DNA of 64,000 nt, from contig CAVZFC010000032.1 of the NCBI GenBank assembly GCA_963774445.1, positions 558,001 to 622,000 of the forward strand, given 5' to 3'. Shown in pieces: positions 41,681 to 53,252 of this stretch. This DNA comes from CAVUQH01 sp963774445 (GTDB lineage Bacteria > Myxococcota_A > Polyangia > Haliangiales > Haliangiaceae). A program made the translations under genes and the position numbers. Position 1 is the stretch's first letter. The number at the start of each line of letters is the position of its first letter. A model generated the notes under the pieces. That model was not told the DNA's origin. It was given only the letters and a program-made list of their open reading frames with translations, and made no database searches.

Positions 41681-44402
41681 ATGTCCGCGTTGACCCGCCC
41701 CGCCGCGCCGTTCATCGGCCGGCAACGCATCCTCCGCGACCTGCGCGACCTGTTCGTCGCCGAGCGGCTGGTGACGCTGGTCGGCGCCTCGGGGCTGGGC
41801 AAGACCCGCACGGCCCTCGAGCTGGCCGACGCCCACGCCAGCCATTTTGCCGGCGGCGTGGTCAGGGTCGACCTGACCTGGGCGCGCGACGCCGCCGGTG
41901 TGCGCCGCGCGCTGGCGACGGTGCTGGGCGCGGTGGCGCCGGTCGAGCGCGCCGAACAGGTGGCCGACGCCCTGGGCCGCCGCGGTGCCGCGCTGGTGTT
42001 GCTCGACAACTTCGAGCAGGTCGTCGACGCCGCCGTCGACACCGTCGGCGTGTGGCTGGCGCGCTGTCCCGAGGCCCGCTTCCTGGTCACCAGCCGCGAG
42101 CGCCTGCGCCTGCCCGGCGAGGTGACCGTCGAGCTACCGCCGCTGTCGCTGCCCGACGCCGGCGACGATTGCGAGGCGCTGCGCTTCTGGATCGCGGCCC
42201 GCCGCCGCAGCGATCCGCGCTACGAGCTGACCGCCGCCGACCGGCCGGTGGTCGCCGAGATCGTGCGCAAGCTCGACGGCATCCCGCTGGCGATCGAGCT
42301 GGCCGCCGCGCGCTGCCAGATCCTGGGACCGCGCGAGCTTCTCGCCCGCCTGGGCGAACGGCTCGAGGTGCTGGGCCGCGGCGCGCGCGACGCGCCCGAA
42401 CGGCAGGCCACCATGGAGGGCGCCATCGCCTGGTCGTGGAACCTGTTGCCGGCGCACGAGCAGGCGGCGCTGGCCCAGTGCTCGCTCTTTCGCGGCGGCT
42501 TCACCGTGCCGTCGGCGGAGGCCGTGCTCGCGCCGGGCACCGGCGCCCCGGCGGTGCTCGACGTCCTGCACGCGCTGCGCGACAAGTCGCTGGTCCGCAG
42601 CCTGCCGCCGGCGCCGGGCACCGACGCCCCGCGCCTGGGGCTGTTCCAGAGTATCCGCGCCTTTGCCGCCGGGCGCCTGGCCGAGTCGGGTGACGCGCCG
42701 GCCGCGCGGCAGCGCTTCGACGACCACTTTGCCGCCCTGGCCGCGCGCCTGGACGACGCGGTCGACGGGCCGGACGGGCCAGCGGCGCTGCACGCGCTCG
42801 CGGCCGAGCGCGACAACCTGATGTCGGTCGCGCGCCGGGCCTCCGCCGACGACCCCGCCTCGGTCGCCCGCGCGGTGACGGTGCTCGGTGCCATCGACAC
42901 CGTCCTCTGGTGCCGTGGTCCGGTCACCGCTCACCTTGCCGAGCTCGACGCCGCCATCGACGCCGCCGAGCGCGCCCCGGCGGCCCCCGAGGTGCTGCAG
43001 CGGGCCCTCGAGCTGCGCGGCCTGAGCCGGGCGTTCAACCGGCGCGCTCGAGCCGGGCCTGGCCGACCTCGAACGCGCGGTGGCCATCGCCGAACAGCTC
43101 GACGAGCCGCGCGGGTTGGCGCGCGCGCTGATGGGCCTGGCGTGGATGCGCCTGCGCGAGCGCAACGTCGACGCGGTCGAGGCGCTGCTCGGGCGCGCGC
43201 TGCCGTTGGCGCGCGGCGCCGGCGATCGCCGCATGGAGGCGACCATCCTCGGCTCCCTCGGCGTCGTGCCCAAGGAGCGCGGCGACTTCGCCGGGGCCTA
43301 CAGCCATTTCCAGGCCGCCCTCGAGCTGCACCAGCAGACCGGCAACCGCCGCTTCGAGGGCGTCGCCTACACCCGGCTGGCGCTGCTCGATCTCGAGCAC
43401 GGACAGACCGAGGAGGTTCGCCGCACGGCGGCGCGCGCGCTGGCCATCCACCGCGCGTTCGAGAGCCGTTACACCGAGGGCCTGTCGCTGACCGCGCTGG
43501 GTGCCGCCGAGCACGCCGAAGGCCATATCGACGAGGCCCGCCAGGTCTACGCCCAGGCCATTCCGCTGCACGTGACCATGGGCGAGCTGCGCGTGCACGG
43601 CTGTTGCGTCGGCTACCTCGGGGTCGCCGACTTCGAGGCCGGCGACGTCGAGCCGTCAGTGGCGCGGCTCGAGGAGGCGATCGCCATTCTCGAACGCGCC
43701 GGCGAGCACCGCCACGCCGCGCTGTTCCTCGCCTTTCGCGCCGCCATCGACGCCAGCCTCGGTCGCATGGGATCTGCCGGCAGCGCCCTCGAGCGGGCGC
43801 GCGGGCTGCTCGCCCTGCACCCGCATCCCCGCTTCGCGGCAGTGGTCGAGCTGGCCGAGGGCGCCGTCAACGTGGCCGCCGGCAAGCACGCCGCCGCGCG
43901 CGGCGAGCCGGTCGGCGACGACACCGCGTCGCGCGCACGCGATCGCCTGCGCCGCGTGCGCAGCGGCGACGGCGGCGATCCGCCGGCCTCTCTCTCGGTC
44001 AACGTGCGCATCGCCGCCCGCCTGCTCGAGCGCGAGCTGGCGGCGCTGGCGGCCAGCGGTCCGGCCCCGGCGGGCGCTCTGATCGTCCACCCGCGCGGCA
44101 GCTGGTTCGTCCCCCCGGGCGGCGACCGCGTCGACTGCCGCAAGCGCCACGCCTTGCGCCGGCTGATGCTCAAGCTCACCCGCCAGCGCATCGATCGTCC
44201 GGGGCTGGCGCTCGACCCCGGAACCCTGGTCGCCAGCGGCTGGCCGGACGAGCGGATGAACGCCGAGTCGGCGCAAAACCGCCTGCACGTGACGCTCAAC
44301 CGCCTGCGCAACCTGGGTCTGCGCGACCTCCTCCTGGCCGCCGACGGCGGCTACCTGCTCGACCCGGCCCGACCGGTGCGCCTGACCGACGCCGACGACT
44401 GA
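41681..44402 (+). CDS. NB-ARC/AAA ATPase-TPR regulator with winged-helix-like C-terminus; one +1 insertion
   Basis: About 906 residues. FIGRQRILRDLRDLF and Walker A VGASGLGKTRTALEL begin the ATPase, with Walker B ALVLLDNFEQVVD and sensor FLVTSRERLRLPGE. A helical arm and TPR array follow (SLGVVPKERGDFAGAYSHFQ; VARLEEAIAILERAGEHRHA). The C-terminal 110 residues (LMLKLTRQRIDRPGLALDPG, LHVTLNRLRNLGLRDLL) look like an OmpR-type winged helix. This resembles BREX-/SARP-like or LuxR-MalT-like signal ATPases. The frame shifts at 43041 (AACCGGCGCG for AACCGCGCG); removing one G gives a continuous product. It may control the 11-bp repeat site upstream, by inference. Confidence 0.78.
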
Positions 44403-44467
44403 TGCAGTTTCGCGGGGATCGGCGACCAACTGGCGCCCTGTCCGAGGGCCGGTTTATCCTGCCGGCA

Positions 44468-45124
44468 ATGCGAGCACGCATCCCCCTGCTGGTCGCCGCG
44501 GCGCTGCTCCTGGCCGGCTCGGCCGACGCCCGGCCCAGGCGCCACCTCAACATGCCCCGCGGCTGGACCTGGCCGCCGTCGGCCGAGATGAAGGACGCCG
44601 GCCTGCGCTGCAAGGCTCGCCTCGACGAGCTCGGCGTGGCGTGGAAGAAGGCGCCGCGCACCCGCAAGGTGGCGACCCCAATCTACGTGCCGTCGATGGA
44701 GCTCCGCGGCCTGAAGCTCGAGGCGATCTGGCGCAAGGGCCCGTTCGTCATGGACTGCCACCTGGCCATGGCCCTGGCCGAGGTCGGCCCCGAGCTGACC
44801 GCGTTGGGGATCCAGACCCTTCGCTTCACCACGATTCACGACTACCGGACCATCCGCAAGAACCACCGCCACTACAACATCCTCAGCCGCCACGCCATCG
44901 GCCTGGCGATGGACGTCTACGAGATGGTGACCACCGACGGGACCAAGCTCGTGGTCGAGCGCCGCTACCGCCACAGCAAGCTCTTGCACCAGGTGGAGAA
45001 GGCGGTGATCAAATCCGGTCACTTCCGCGCCCTGCTGACGCCGGGCAACAATCCCAGGTCGCACCCGGACCACTTCCACTTCGAAGCGGCGATGCCGCTG
45101 GGCGAGAAGCCCGGACAGTCGTAG
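44468..45124 (+). CDS. Exported extensin-like (ExtC) family protein, putative peptidase fold
   Basis: 218 residues from the ATG at 44468. A signal peptide (IPLLVAAALLLAGSADA) is followed by the extensin-like C-terminal domain (PF06904): VMDCHLAMALAEVGPEL, SRHAIGLAMDVYEM and NPRSHPDHFHFEA. The His and Asp residues of the last two motifs form the zinc site seen in LAS/D-Ala-D-Ala peptidases, suggesting action on peptidoglycan. It follows the ATPase gene after 65 bp and is followed by the second extragenic palindrome. Confidence 0.8.
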   Translation: MRARIPLLVAAALLLAGSADARPRRHLNMPRGWTWPPSAEMKDAGLRCKARLDELGVAWKKAPRTRKVATPIYVPSMELRGLKLEAIWRKGPFVMDCHLAMALAEVGPELTALGIQTLRFTTIHDYRTIRKNHRHYNILSRHAIGLAMDVYEMVTTDGTKLVVERRYRHSKLLHQVEKAVIKSGHFRALLTPGNNPRSHPDHFHFEAAMPLGEKPGQS

Positions 45125-45172
45125 CGCGCGCTGCCGGACAGGCTCTCTGAAGCGGGTACCCACCAGCCACCG

Positions 45173-45241
45173 ATCCGGTCGCCCTGAGCTCGTCGAAGGG
45201 CGCAGCGCAGGCGCCCTTCGACAGGCTCAGGGCGACCGGAT
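45173..45241. repeat. Extragenic palindrome, copy 2
   Basis: Arms at 45175-45203 and 45211-45239 (extended by an AT pair at 45173-45174 and 45240-45241) pair with two mismatches around a 7-nt loop. The outer sequence CCGGTCGCCCTGAGC and the inner AAGGGCGC match copy 1 at 10452-10516. It lies 50 bp after a + strand gene, not between convergent genes, so a terminator role alone does not explain it. Confidence 0.85.
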
Positions 45242-45546
45242 ACCAAGCCGCTGCGCGCTGGCTGGAGAGATGGGATGAATGGTCAGGGGTGGTGGGATCA
45301 CGCCTTGGCCGAACCGGGCCCCGGATGAGCAACGCCGGACCGCGCCGGCCGGGATCGCGACCACTGCTCCTCAGTTCAGGTGAACAGCCGCCCGCTGGCC
45401 GGCAACTGCCCGGCTGTACTCGCGACAACCGACTGTAATCCCGAGGCAATTCGCCCGCACGCCACCGCCCGGGAACGGTGCCGCCGAAACTTGCCCGCGC
45501 CGCCCCCGACCCCGACCATGGACGAACGCCTCGAGGGTGGGGACGC
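45242..45546 (+). other. Intergenic leader region of the SNF2 gene
   Basis: About 300 bp with no convincing gene. It holds GTTCAGG at 45375-45381 inside a partial palindrome (GTTCAGGTGAAC, 45375-45386), which resembles part of the LexA box described for Myxococcus (3 of 17 positions differ, from memory of the consensus). Two CTGTA words (45414 and 45433) also occur. GGTGGGGA lies about 6 nt before the SNF2 ATG at 45547. Confidence 0.35.
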
Positions 45547-47838
<2,292 letters not shown>

Positions 47839-47871
47839 GCGCATCCGGAGTTCCGTGTCGATTCTGCGGTA

Positions 47872-47889
47872 GCGCCCGCCATCGGGCGC
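47872..47889. other. Short perfect hairpin between SNF2 and Ada genes
   Basis: Seven-bp arms GCGCCCG (47872-47878) and CGGGCGC (47883-47889) enclose CCAT. No T run follows, so it is a weak attenuator or terminator candidate placed directly before the Ada start. Confidence 0.35.
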
Positions 47890-47893
47890 TGGC

Positions 47894-48964
47894 ATGGTCG
47901 CGGGCATGGACGGGCTGCCCAATCGCGAGGAAATGTACGAGGCGCTGGTTCGCCGCGACAGCGCCTACGAGGGGGTCTTCATCGTCGGCGTCCGCTCGAC
48001 CGGCATCTTCTGCCGGCCGGTCTGTCCGGCGCGCAACCCCAAGGTCGAGAACGTCGAGTTCTTCGCCGGGGCCAGAGACGCGCTGCTCGCCGGCTACCGC
48101 CCGTGCAAGCGCTGCCGTCCGCTGGAAGCAGCCGACGCGCCGCCGCCGTGGCTGCGCCAGCTCTTGGCCGACGTCGAGGACGATCCGGCGCGGCGCTGGA
48201 CCGACGCCGATCTGCGCGAGCGCGACCTCGAGCCGGCGCGCGTGCGCCGCTGGTTCCAGCGGGTCCACGGCATGACCTTTCACGCCTACCAGCGGGCCCG
48301 CCGCCTGGGCGCGGCGATGGGCCGCATCCGCCAGGGCGCCGACCTCATGGACGCCGCCTTCGACGCCGGTTACGAGTCGCAGAGCGGCTTCCGCGACGCC
48401 TTCGAAAAGCTGTTCGGCAACCCGCCCGGCCGCGCCCGCGACGCCACCGTCATCACCGTGACCCGAGTGCAGACGCCGCTCGGCGCCATGCTCGCCGGCG
48501 CCACCGATGAGCAGCTGTGCCTGCTCGAGTTCGCCGACCGGCGCATGCTGCAGACACAGATCGACCGCCTGCGCCGCCACCTGGGCGCCGGGTTCGTCCC
48601 CGGCGACTCGGAGCTCCTCGGCCGCACCCAGGCGCAGCTCGGCGACTATTTCGCCGGCCGGCTGCGCACGTTCGATCTGCCGCTGGCGCTGCCGGGTACC
48701 GACTTCCAGCGCGCGGCGTGGGACGCGCTGCAGGAGATTCCGTACGGCGCCACCCGCAGCTACCTCGAGCAGGCGCGCGCCATGGGCCGCCCCGCCGCGG
48801 TCCGCGCCGTCGGCCGCGCCAACGGCGACAACCGGGTGGCCATCGTCGTCCCCTGCCACCGGGTGACCGGCGCCCGCGGCGAGCTGACCGGCTACGGCGG
48901 GCACCTGTGGCGCAAGCGCGCGCTCCTGGAGCTCGAGACCAGGAACGCCGCTAAATCGGCGTGA
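47894..48964 (+). CDS. ada: Ada: bifunctional DNA methyl-repair protein and transcriptional activator
   Basis: 356 residues (the ATG at 47906 is an alternative start). The N-terminal zinc domain has IFCRPVCPARNPKVENVEFF and GYRPCKRCRPLE; its first Cys accepts methyl groups from phosphotriesters. An AraC-type helix-turn-helix follows (MDAAFDAGYESQSGFRDAFE). The C-terminus is O6-methylguanine methyltransferase with FQRAAWDALQEIPYGATRSY and the active Cys in IVVPCHRVTG. Methylated Ada activates its own gene. All three parts are intact. The end overlaps the convergent DUF3108 gene by 14 bp. Confidence 0.94.
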   Translation: MVAGMDGLPNREEMYEALVRRDSAYEGVFIVGVRSTGIFCRPVCPARNPKVENVEFFAGARDALLAGYRPCKRCRPLEAADAPPPWLRQLLADVEDDPARRWTDADLRERDLEPARVRRWFQRVHGMTFHAYQRARRLGAAMGRIRQGADLMDAAFDAGYESQSGFRDAFEKLFGNPPGRARDATVITVTRVQTPLGAMLAGATDEQLCLLEFADRRMLQTQIDRLRRHLGAGFVPGDSELLGRTQAQLGDYFAGRLRTFDLPLALPGTDFQRAAWDALQEIPYGATRSYLEQARAMGRPAAVRAVGRANGDNRVAIVVPCHRVTGARGELTGYGGHLWRKRALLELETRNAAKSA

Positions 48965-49722
48965 AGTGAAACGGCCGCGCGCCGTCCGGCGCGTCGTAGG
49001 CGACCAGCTGCACCGACGCCTGGCCCCACTTGGTGGCAAACTCGATGCGCAGCGGCACGCGCCGGGCGTCGTCGCTCAGCCAGAAGGTGAAGCGGTAGCC
49101 GCGGCCGATGTCGGCCTTGCCCTCGAAGCGCAGCGCCGCGCGGTGGGCGAACTGCACGTACTCGTGGCCGGCCAGCATCAGCTCGATGGAGAAGCGGCCG
49201 TCGATGCGCACGCGCATGCGCCGCTTCTCGCCCACCGGCAGCGTCCAGGCGCGGAGCTCGCCGACCAGGGAGTGGAGGTTGTGCAGGGTCGATCGGGCAT
49301 CCCAGCTCCGCTCGATCTGCTGGTTCTGCGGCTTGCCCCCGACCGTGGCCGAGAAGGTTGAACACCGAGCGCAGCGGCAGTCCGCGCTGCAGATCGATCA
49401 CCGAGTCGAGGCGCCACGACAGGTCGCGTACCAGCGCCAGGATGCCGTCGCTCTCGAGCAGCGAGCGGACGACCACCACCGCGCGGCCAGCCTCGATCCC
49501 CGGCTGGCCTTCGGCGACCTGAAACAGGCCGACCGGCAGGCCGCGAAACGCCAGCTGGAAGCGCATCGTCTCGCCCGGCACGCCCACGGGCGGACCGAGC
49601 ACCTGGCCGCCGGCCTCTCGCGCCTCGTTCCACGGCAGCGGCGGTCGCGCCTGCTCGCGCGCGCCCGCGCACGCCGCCAGCGCGGCCAGCAGCACGGCCA
49701 GACCCATGCCCGACATCCCCAT
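48951..49722 (-). CDS. DUF3108-like lipoprotein; one +1 insertion
   Basis: About 256 residues after removing one extra base. The start at 49722 gives a lipoprotein leader (MGLAVLLAALAACAGA). The body matches DUF3108: ETMRFQLAFRGLPVGLFQVA, a central SWRLDSVIDLQRGLPLRSVF, and the C-terminal FTFWLSDDARRVPLRIEFAT. These proteins are periplasmic barrels of unknown role. The frame is lost at 49354/49355 (minus strand AACCTTCTCGG for AACCTCTCGG); the correct continuation reads NLSATVGGKPQNQQIERSWD. It is convergent with Ada. Confidence 0.75.
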
Positions 49723-49875
49723 GCCCCAAGAGAACGCGCGAGGCCCCGGGTCAGTTGCACGAAAACCGGCTAACGCCCGCTGACTGGGGGCCGACGCTCC
49801 AGCACCGAGGGCTGGCCGCTCCGCAACTGGGGTTCGGTGCCCCCGGGAAATCGCGGGGTTGGGGGCAGGAACCCC

Positions 49876-49891
49876 TGGCGCAGAACCTGCA
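49876..49891 (+). promoter_or_regulatory. Candidate sigma-54 promoter for the 49919 lipoprotein gene
   Basis: TGGCGCAGAACCTGCA has GG (49877-49878) and GC (49889-49890) separated by exactly 10 bp, the -24/-12 spacing of sigma-54 promoters; the -12 element reads CTGCA instead of TTGCA. The expected start near 49902 leaves room only for the GGGAGG ribosome site at 49905-49910. Myxobacteria use sigma-54 widely. Confidence 0.45.
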
Positions 49892-49918
49892 ACTCTTCGG
49901 CTGCGGGAGGTCTCCGCC

Positions 49919-50335
49919 ATGACACGTTTCACCGCAGCATTTGCCCTCACGCTTCTTCTCGGCGCGGGATGCACGGGCGACATCGTCAACACGGTGACCA
50001 CCGACTACGGCAATGCCGTGGCCACCGCCGAGCGCACGCAGGGCGGCGACATCTCGGCCCGCCTCACCAGCAAGTCCGGCCAGCAGGTGCTCGGCGCCCT
50101 GGACTGGAACGCCGACACCGGCCAGCTAGACGGCCTCGTCGCGGATCAGGCGTTGACGTTCGACGGCACCATGCAGCTCGACGCCATGCCGATGGAGCAG
50201 CTCAGCCTGTTCCTCTACAACGTCTGGGAGATCGAGGCCGGCGCCGCCGACACCCCGATGTGTGTCAGCAACGAGGCGCTGATCTGCTGTCGCGACGGCG
50301 CCTGGAGCTGCCGCGCCCGCTACGCCCAGCCGTAG
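49919..50335 (+). CDS. Lipoprotein of unknown function
   Basis: 138 residues with GGGAGG 8 nt before the ATG. The leader (TAAFALTLLLGAGCTG) has Cys at about residue 17. The mature part is acidic, with repeated short strands (DISARLTSKSGQQVLGALDW; GLVADQALTFDGTMQLDAMP) and a Cys-rich tail (PMCVSNEALICCRDGAWSC). No family recognised. It sits downstream of a sigma-54-like site and is convergent with a 76-residue gene, their stops being adjacent. Confidence 0.6.
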   Translation: MTRFTAAFALTLLLGAGCTGDIVNTVTTDYGNAVATAERTQGGDISARLTSKSGQQVLGALDWNADTGQLDGLVADQALTFDGTMQLDAMPMEQLSLFLYNVWEIEAGAADTPMCVSNEALICCRDGAWSCRARYAQP

Positions 50336-50566
50336 CTACTGCTCGTCCAGCGCGCGGAACCAGCGGATGGCGTCATGCGGGATGCAGACGCGTCCCGGCG
50401 CGTTGGGCGGTCCGATGACCAGGTAGTCGGCGTTGCCCTCGAGGCAGACGCCCCGCTGCATGCAGAACTCCTGCACCGGGTGGTCGATCCACAGCTCGAC
50501 CTGGGTGCCGCGCTTCGCCGCCTGAAAGAAGAAGTCGCGCATGGTGCGGCCGTTGTCCTGACTCAT
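50336..50566 (-). CDS. Small protein, unknown function (possible Sm-like beta-barrel)
   Basis: 76 residues from the ATG at 50566. The start (MSQDNGRTMRDFFFQAAKRG) is a short helix, followed by strands VELWIDHPVQEFCM, GVCLEGNADYLVIG and GRVCIPHDAIRWFRAL. The helix-then-five-strand order and size recall Sm-like (Hfq/LSm) or PilZ-like small barrels, but no diagnostic motif is present. It is probably cytoplasmic. Its promoter would lie in 50567-50700. Confidence 0.5.
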   Translation of the reverse strand: MSQDNGRTMRDFFFQAAKRGTQVELWIDHPVQEFCMQRGVCLEGNADYLVIGPPNAPGRVCIPHDAIRWFRALDEQ

Positions 50567-50870
50567 GCGCCGAGTCTCGGCCAAGCCGATGCCGGCGCGC
50601 AAGGCGCGCCCGCGCGTGTCGCACACTGTAGCGACAGCTCTCCCAAAAGTTTGCGCGGATGTAACCGCCGGCCGCGGCGGCGACGGCACCGTCAACGCCT
50701 GCGCCAACGGCATCGGCGACCGGCCGACCGCCTTCTTCGGCGACGGCGAGCTGATCGGCCACGACGACCGCTTCGACCTCGCCATCGACGACGCGCCGCT
50801 GGGACTGCTGGCTCCGGTCGCCGCCGACGCGGCGCCGCTGCTCGGCCCCGCCGCGCAGGAAGCCTGCTAA
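50565..50870 (+). CDS. Doubtful 101-residue frame; coding-like 3' part, perhaps a gene remnant
   Basis: The last 70 codons (from about 50665; ..GGDGTVNACANGIGDRPTAF.. to ..AAQEAC) have almost only G or C in third positions, like real genes here. The first 30 codons cross a region that looks non-coding (TGTAGCGACAGCTCTCCCAAAAG) and overlap the start of the minus-strand gene. No ribosome site is seen. This suits a truncated gene whose 5' part has been lost. Confidence 0.3.
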   Translation: MRRVSAKPMPARKARPRVSHTVATALPKVCADVTAGRGGDGTVNACANGIGDRPTAFFGDGELIGHDDRFDLAIDDAPLGLLAPVAADAAPLLGPAAQEAC

Positions 50871-50876
50871 ATACTA

Positions 50877-50906
50877 AGTAGAAAGTCGCACTTTTCACTA
50901 TTGACG
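50877..50906 (+). promoter_or_regulatory. Imperfect palindrome and TTGACG upstream of the carotenoid-oxygenase operon
   Basis: AAAGT and ACTTT arms around CGC (centre about 50888) extend imperfectly to a 23-bp palindrome at 50877-50899. TTGACG follows at 50901-50906 as a possible -35. The stretch is AT-rich within a GC-rich flank and lies 50 bp before the lipoprotein gene at 50956. An operator overlapping a promoter is a reasonable reading. Confidence 0.4.
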
Positions 50907-50955
50907 TGACCACTCGCCCGCGCGTACCGTGGCGCCGCCTCGGAGGAGCCACGAC

Positions 50956-51789
50956 ATGCGAGCTAGCGTCCTTTTCCCACTGTTCCTTACTGTGGCGGCC
51001 TGTGGCTGCGGCAGCAGTCCCGGCGATACCGGTGGCAACCCGGATGGCGGCGGCGCCGGTCTCCCCTCGCCCGACGCCGCCGCCACCGACCCCTCGCTGG
51101 CCGATCAGATCGAGGCCGACGTCGTCGGCAGCTACGTCGCCCGCGCGCACAGCGCGGCGATGATGGACCTGCCGATCGTCGGCCCCACCGAGAACCTCAC
51201 CGACACCATCGGCCTGGCCACCGTGCGCCGGGTGGGCGACACCTTCGAGATCGAAGAGTCGGGCTGCCACGTCACCTCGTCGGCCGGCGACGCGGTCACG
51301 ACGATCATCCCCGACGTCGTCCCCCGGACGACGCCCGCGACGACCTCGGCGCTGGCCTTCACCGGCACTGCCGACAACCTGGCCTTCACCCGCGGCCAGA
51401 CCGTCACGCTGGTCGGCGTCCACCTCGACGACCCCGCCGACGAGTTGCCGACCGACGCGACCGACCCGCGCATCTTCGACCAGGACAGCGACGGCAAGCC
51501 CGGGGTCACGGTCAGCCTCGAGGGCATCGCCTCGGGCGACCTCTACCTGGTCCAGCGCGACACCAGCGACTACAGCGCCGGCACCGTCGGGGCGGCCGGG
51601 CGCCTGCACGCGACCTTCACCGCCAGCAGCGAGCAGTCGGTGGTCGACGCCTCCAACCCGCTGCTCCGCCAGCCGCTGGCGCGCACGCCCGAGACCGACC
51701 CGGCCAAGAACTACGTCGACCTGGTCCGGGTCGACACCGCCTACGACTGCGACCGCGCCGTCGCCGAAGCCGACACCCTGCTCCCGTAG
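50956..51789 (+). CDS. Lipoprotein of unknown function, upstream partner of the carotenoid oxygenase
   Basis: 277 residues, with GGAGGAG before the ATG. The leader (VLFPLFLTVAACGCGS) has Cys at about residue 16-18, followed by a Gly/Pro/Asp-rich spacer. The body is beta-rich (GLATVRRVGDTFEIEESGCH; FTGTADNLAFTRGQTVTLVG; GRLHATFTASSEQSVVDA). No family recognised. It ends 8 bp before the carotenoid oxygenase start, so the two form an operon and may act together at the membrane. Confidence 0.6.
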   Translation: MRASVLFPLFLTVAACGCGSSPGDTGGNPDGGGAGLPSPDAAATDPSLADQIEADVVGSYVARAHSAAMMDLPIVGPTENLTDTIGLATVRRVGDTFEIEESGCHVTSSAGDAVTTIIPDVVPRTTPATTSALAFTGTADNLAFTRGQTVTLVGVHLDDPADELPTDATDPRIFDQDSDGKPGVTVSLEGIASGDLYLVQRDTSDYSAGTVGAAGRLHATFTASSEQSVVDASNPLLRQPLARTPETDPAKNYVDLVRVDTAYDCDRAVAEADTLLP

Positions 51790-51797
51790 GAGACGCC

Positions 51798-53252
51798 ATG
51801 CACCTGTCCCGCCGCGACTTCCTCCGCGCCACTGGCCTGGGCGGCGCCGCGCTGCTCGGCTCGGCCGCCCTGGGCGCCTGCGCCAACGACGACCCGACCG
51901 CCGGCGCGCCCTGGTGGCTGCGCGGCAACTACGCCCCCATCGCCGACGAAATCGACCTGTTCGATCTGCCGGTCGACGGCGCCCTGGCGGCCGGCCTCGA
52001 CGGTCTCTACCTGCGCAACGGGCCCAACCCGCCGTCGGGGCGCTCACTGGACTGGTTCTTCGGCGACGGCATGGCCCACGGTCTGTGGCTGCAGAACGGG
52101 CGCGCGGTCGCCTATCGCAACCGCTGGGTGGCCACCCGTTTCCTGGCCGACAACGGCTCGTACAACGACACGCCCGATCTCACCGCCAACCTCAGCAACA
52201 CCGCCTACGTCCACCATGCTGGCAAGCTGCTGTCGCTGTACGAAGGCGGCCGGCCGTACCAGCTCGACCCCGCCGACCTGACCACCGTCGGCGACGGCGA
52301 CTACAGCTTCGGCGGCGCCCTGCTGTCGCCGATGACCGCCCACCCGAAGATCCACCCGACCAGCGGCGAGCTCTGCTTCATCGGCTACGGCCCGTTCGAG
52401 CCGTACGTCCACTACCACGTGGTCAACCCGACCGGCGCGCTGATCCGCACCGAGCCGATCGACCTGCCCCACCCGCCGATGATGCACGACTTCCAGCTCA
52501 CCGAGCGGTTCGTCGTGCTCATGGACCTGCCGGTGCTGTTCGACCTCGACCTGGCCGCGGCCGGCGGCTTCCCGTTCGTCTGGAGCCCCGAGGCTGGCGC
52601 CCGCCTCGGCGTCATGCCGCGGGACGGGGGCTCGGCCGACATCACCTGGCTCGACATCGATCCCTGCTTCATCTTCCACACCGTCAACGCCTTCGACGAC
52701 GGCGACCGGCTGACGCTGCTCGCCGCCCGCCACGACCAGATGTGGAAGAACGGCCGGGACGACCAGACGTCGATGCCGCACTTGCGCCGCTACGAGATCG
52801 ATCTCGGCGCCGGGCTCGCCGCCGCCTCTGTGACCGAGACCCAGCTGGACGACCTGCGCTACGAGTTCCCGGTGTGCGACCCGCGCCGGGCCGGGACCGC
52901 TTCGAAGGTCGGCTTCGGCCTGCGCTTCGGCGACAACCCCGACCCCGCCGTGCTGGCGCCTCCGGTCGCGGTGCTGCGCTACGACACCGACCGCGGCACC
53001 AGCAGCCGCTACGACTACGGCGAACGCTACCAGCCGGACGAGCACGTCTTCGTCCCCGATCCGGACGCCGACGGCGAGGGCGACGGGTTCCTGCTCGGCT
53101 ACGTCTACGACCGGGCCGACGACGTCAGCTTCCTGTCGGTGCTCGACGCCCGCGACGTGGCGGCCGGGCCGATCGCGCGGGTCACCCTGCCGCGCCGGGT
53201 GCCGTTCGGCTTCCACGGCGCGTGGGTGCCCGCGACCTCGACTAGCGCTTGA
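51798..53252 (+). CDS. Tat-exported carotenoid cleavage oxygenase family protein
   Basis: 484 residues. A twin-arginine leader (LSRRDFLRATGLGGAALLGS, then a Cys) precedes the seven-bladed propeller of the RPE65/apocarotenoid oxygenase family. The start has DGLYLRNGPNPPSG and WFFGDGMAHGLWL. The four His that bind iron appear in order: TAHPKIHP (about 181), PPMMHDFQLT (about 232), FIFHTVNAF (about 294) and GFHGAWVP (about 473). Members split carotenoids or stilbenes with O2. Export by Tat is unusual for the family. Its end overlaps the convergent PA14 gene by 11 bp. Confidence 0.9.
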   Translation: MHLSRRDFLRATGLGGAALLGSAALGACANDDPTAGAPWWLRGNYAPIADEIDLFDLPVDGALAAGLDGLYLRNGPNPPSGRSLDWFFGDGMAHGLWLQNGRAVAYRNRWVATRFLADNGSYNDTPDLTANLSNTAYVHHAGKLLSLYEGGRPYQLDPADLTTVGDGDYSFGGALLSPMTAHPKIHPTSGELCFIGYGPFEPYVHYHVVNPTGALIRTEPIDLPHPPMMHDFQLTERFVVLMDLPVLFDLDLAAAGGFPFVWSPEAGARLGVMPRDGGSADITWLDIDPCFIFHTVNAFDDGDRLTLLAARHDQMWKNGRDDQTSMPHLRRYEIDLGAGLAAASVTETQLDDLRYEFPVCDPRRAGTASKVGFGLRFGDNPDPAVLAPPVAVLRYDTDRGTSSRYDYGERYQPDEHVFVPDPDADGEGDGFLLGYVYDRADDVSFLSVLDARDVAAGPIARVTLPRRVPFGFHGAWVPATSTSA

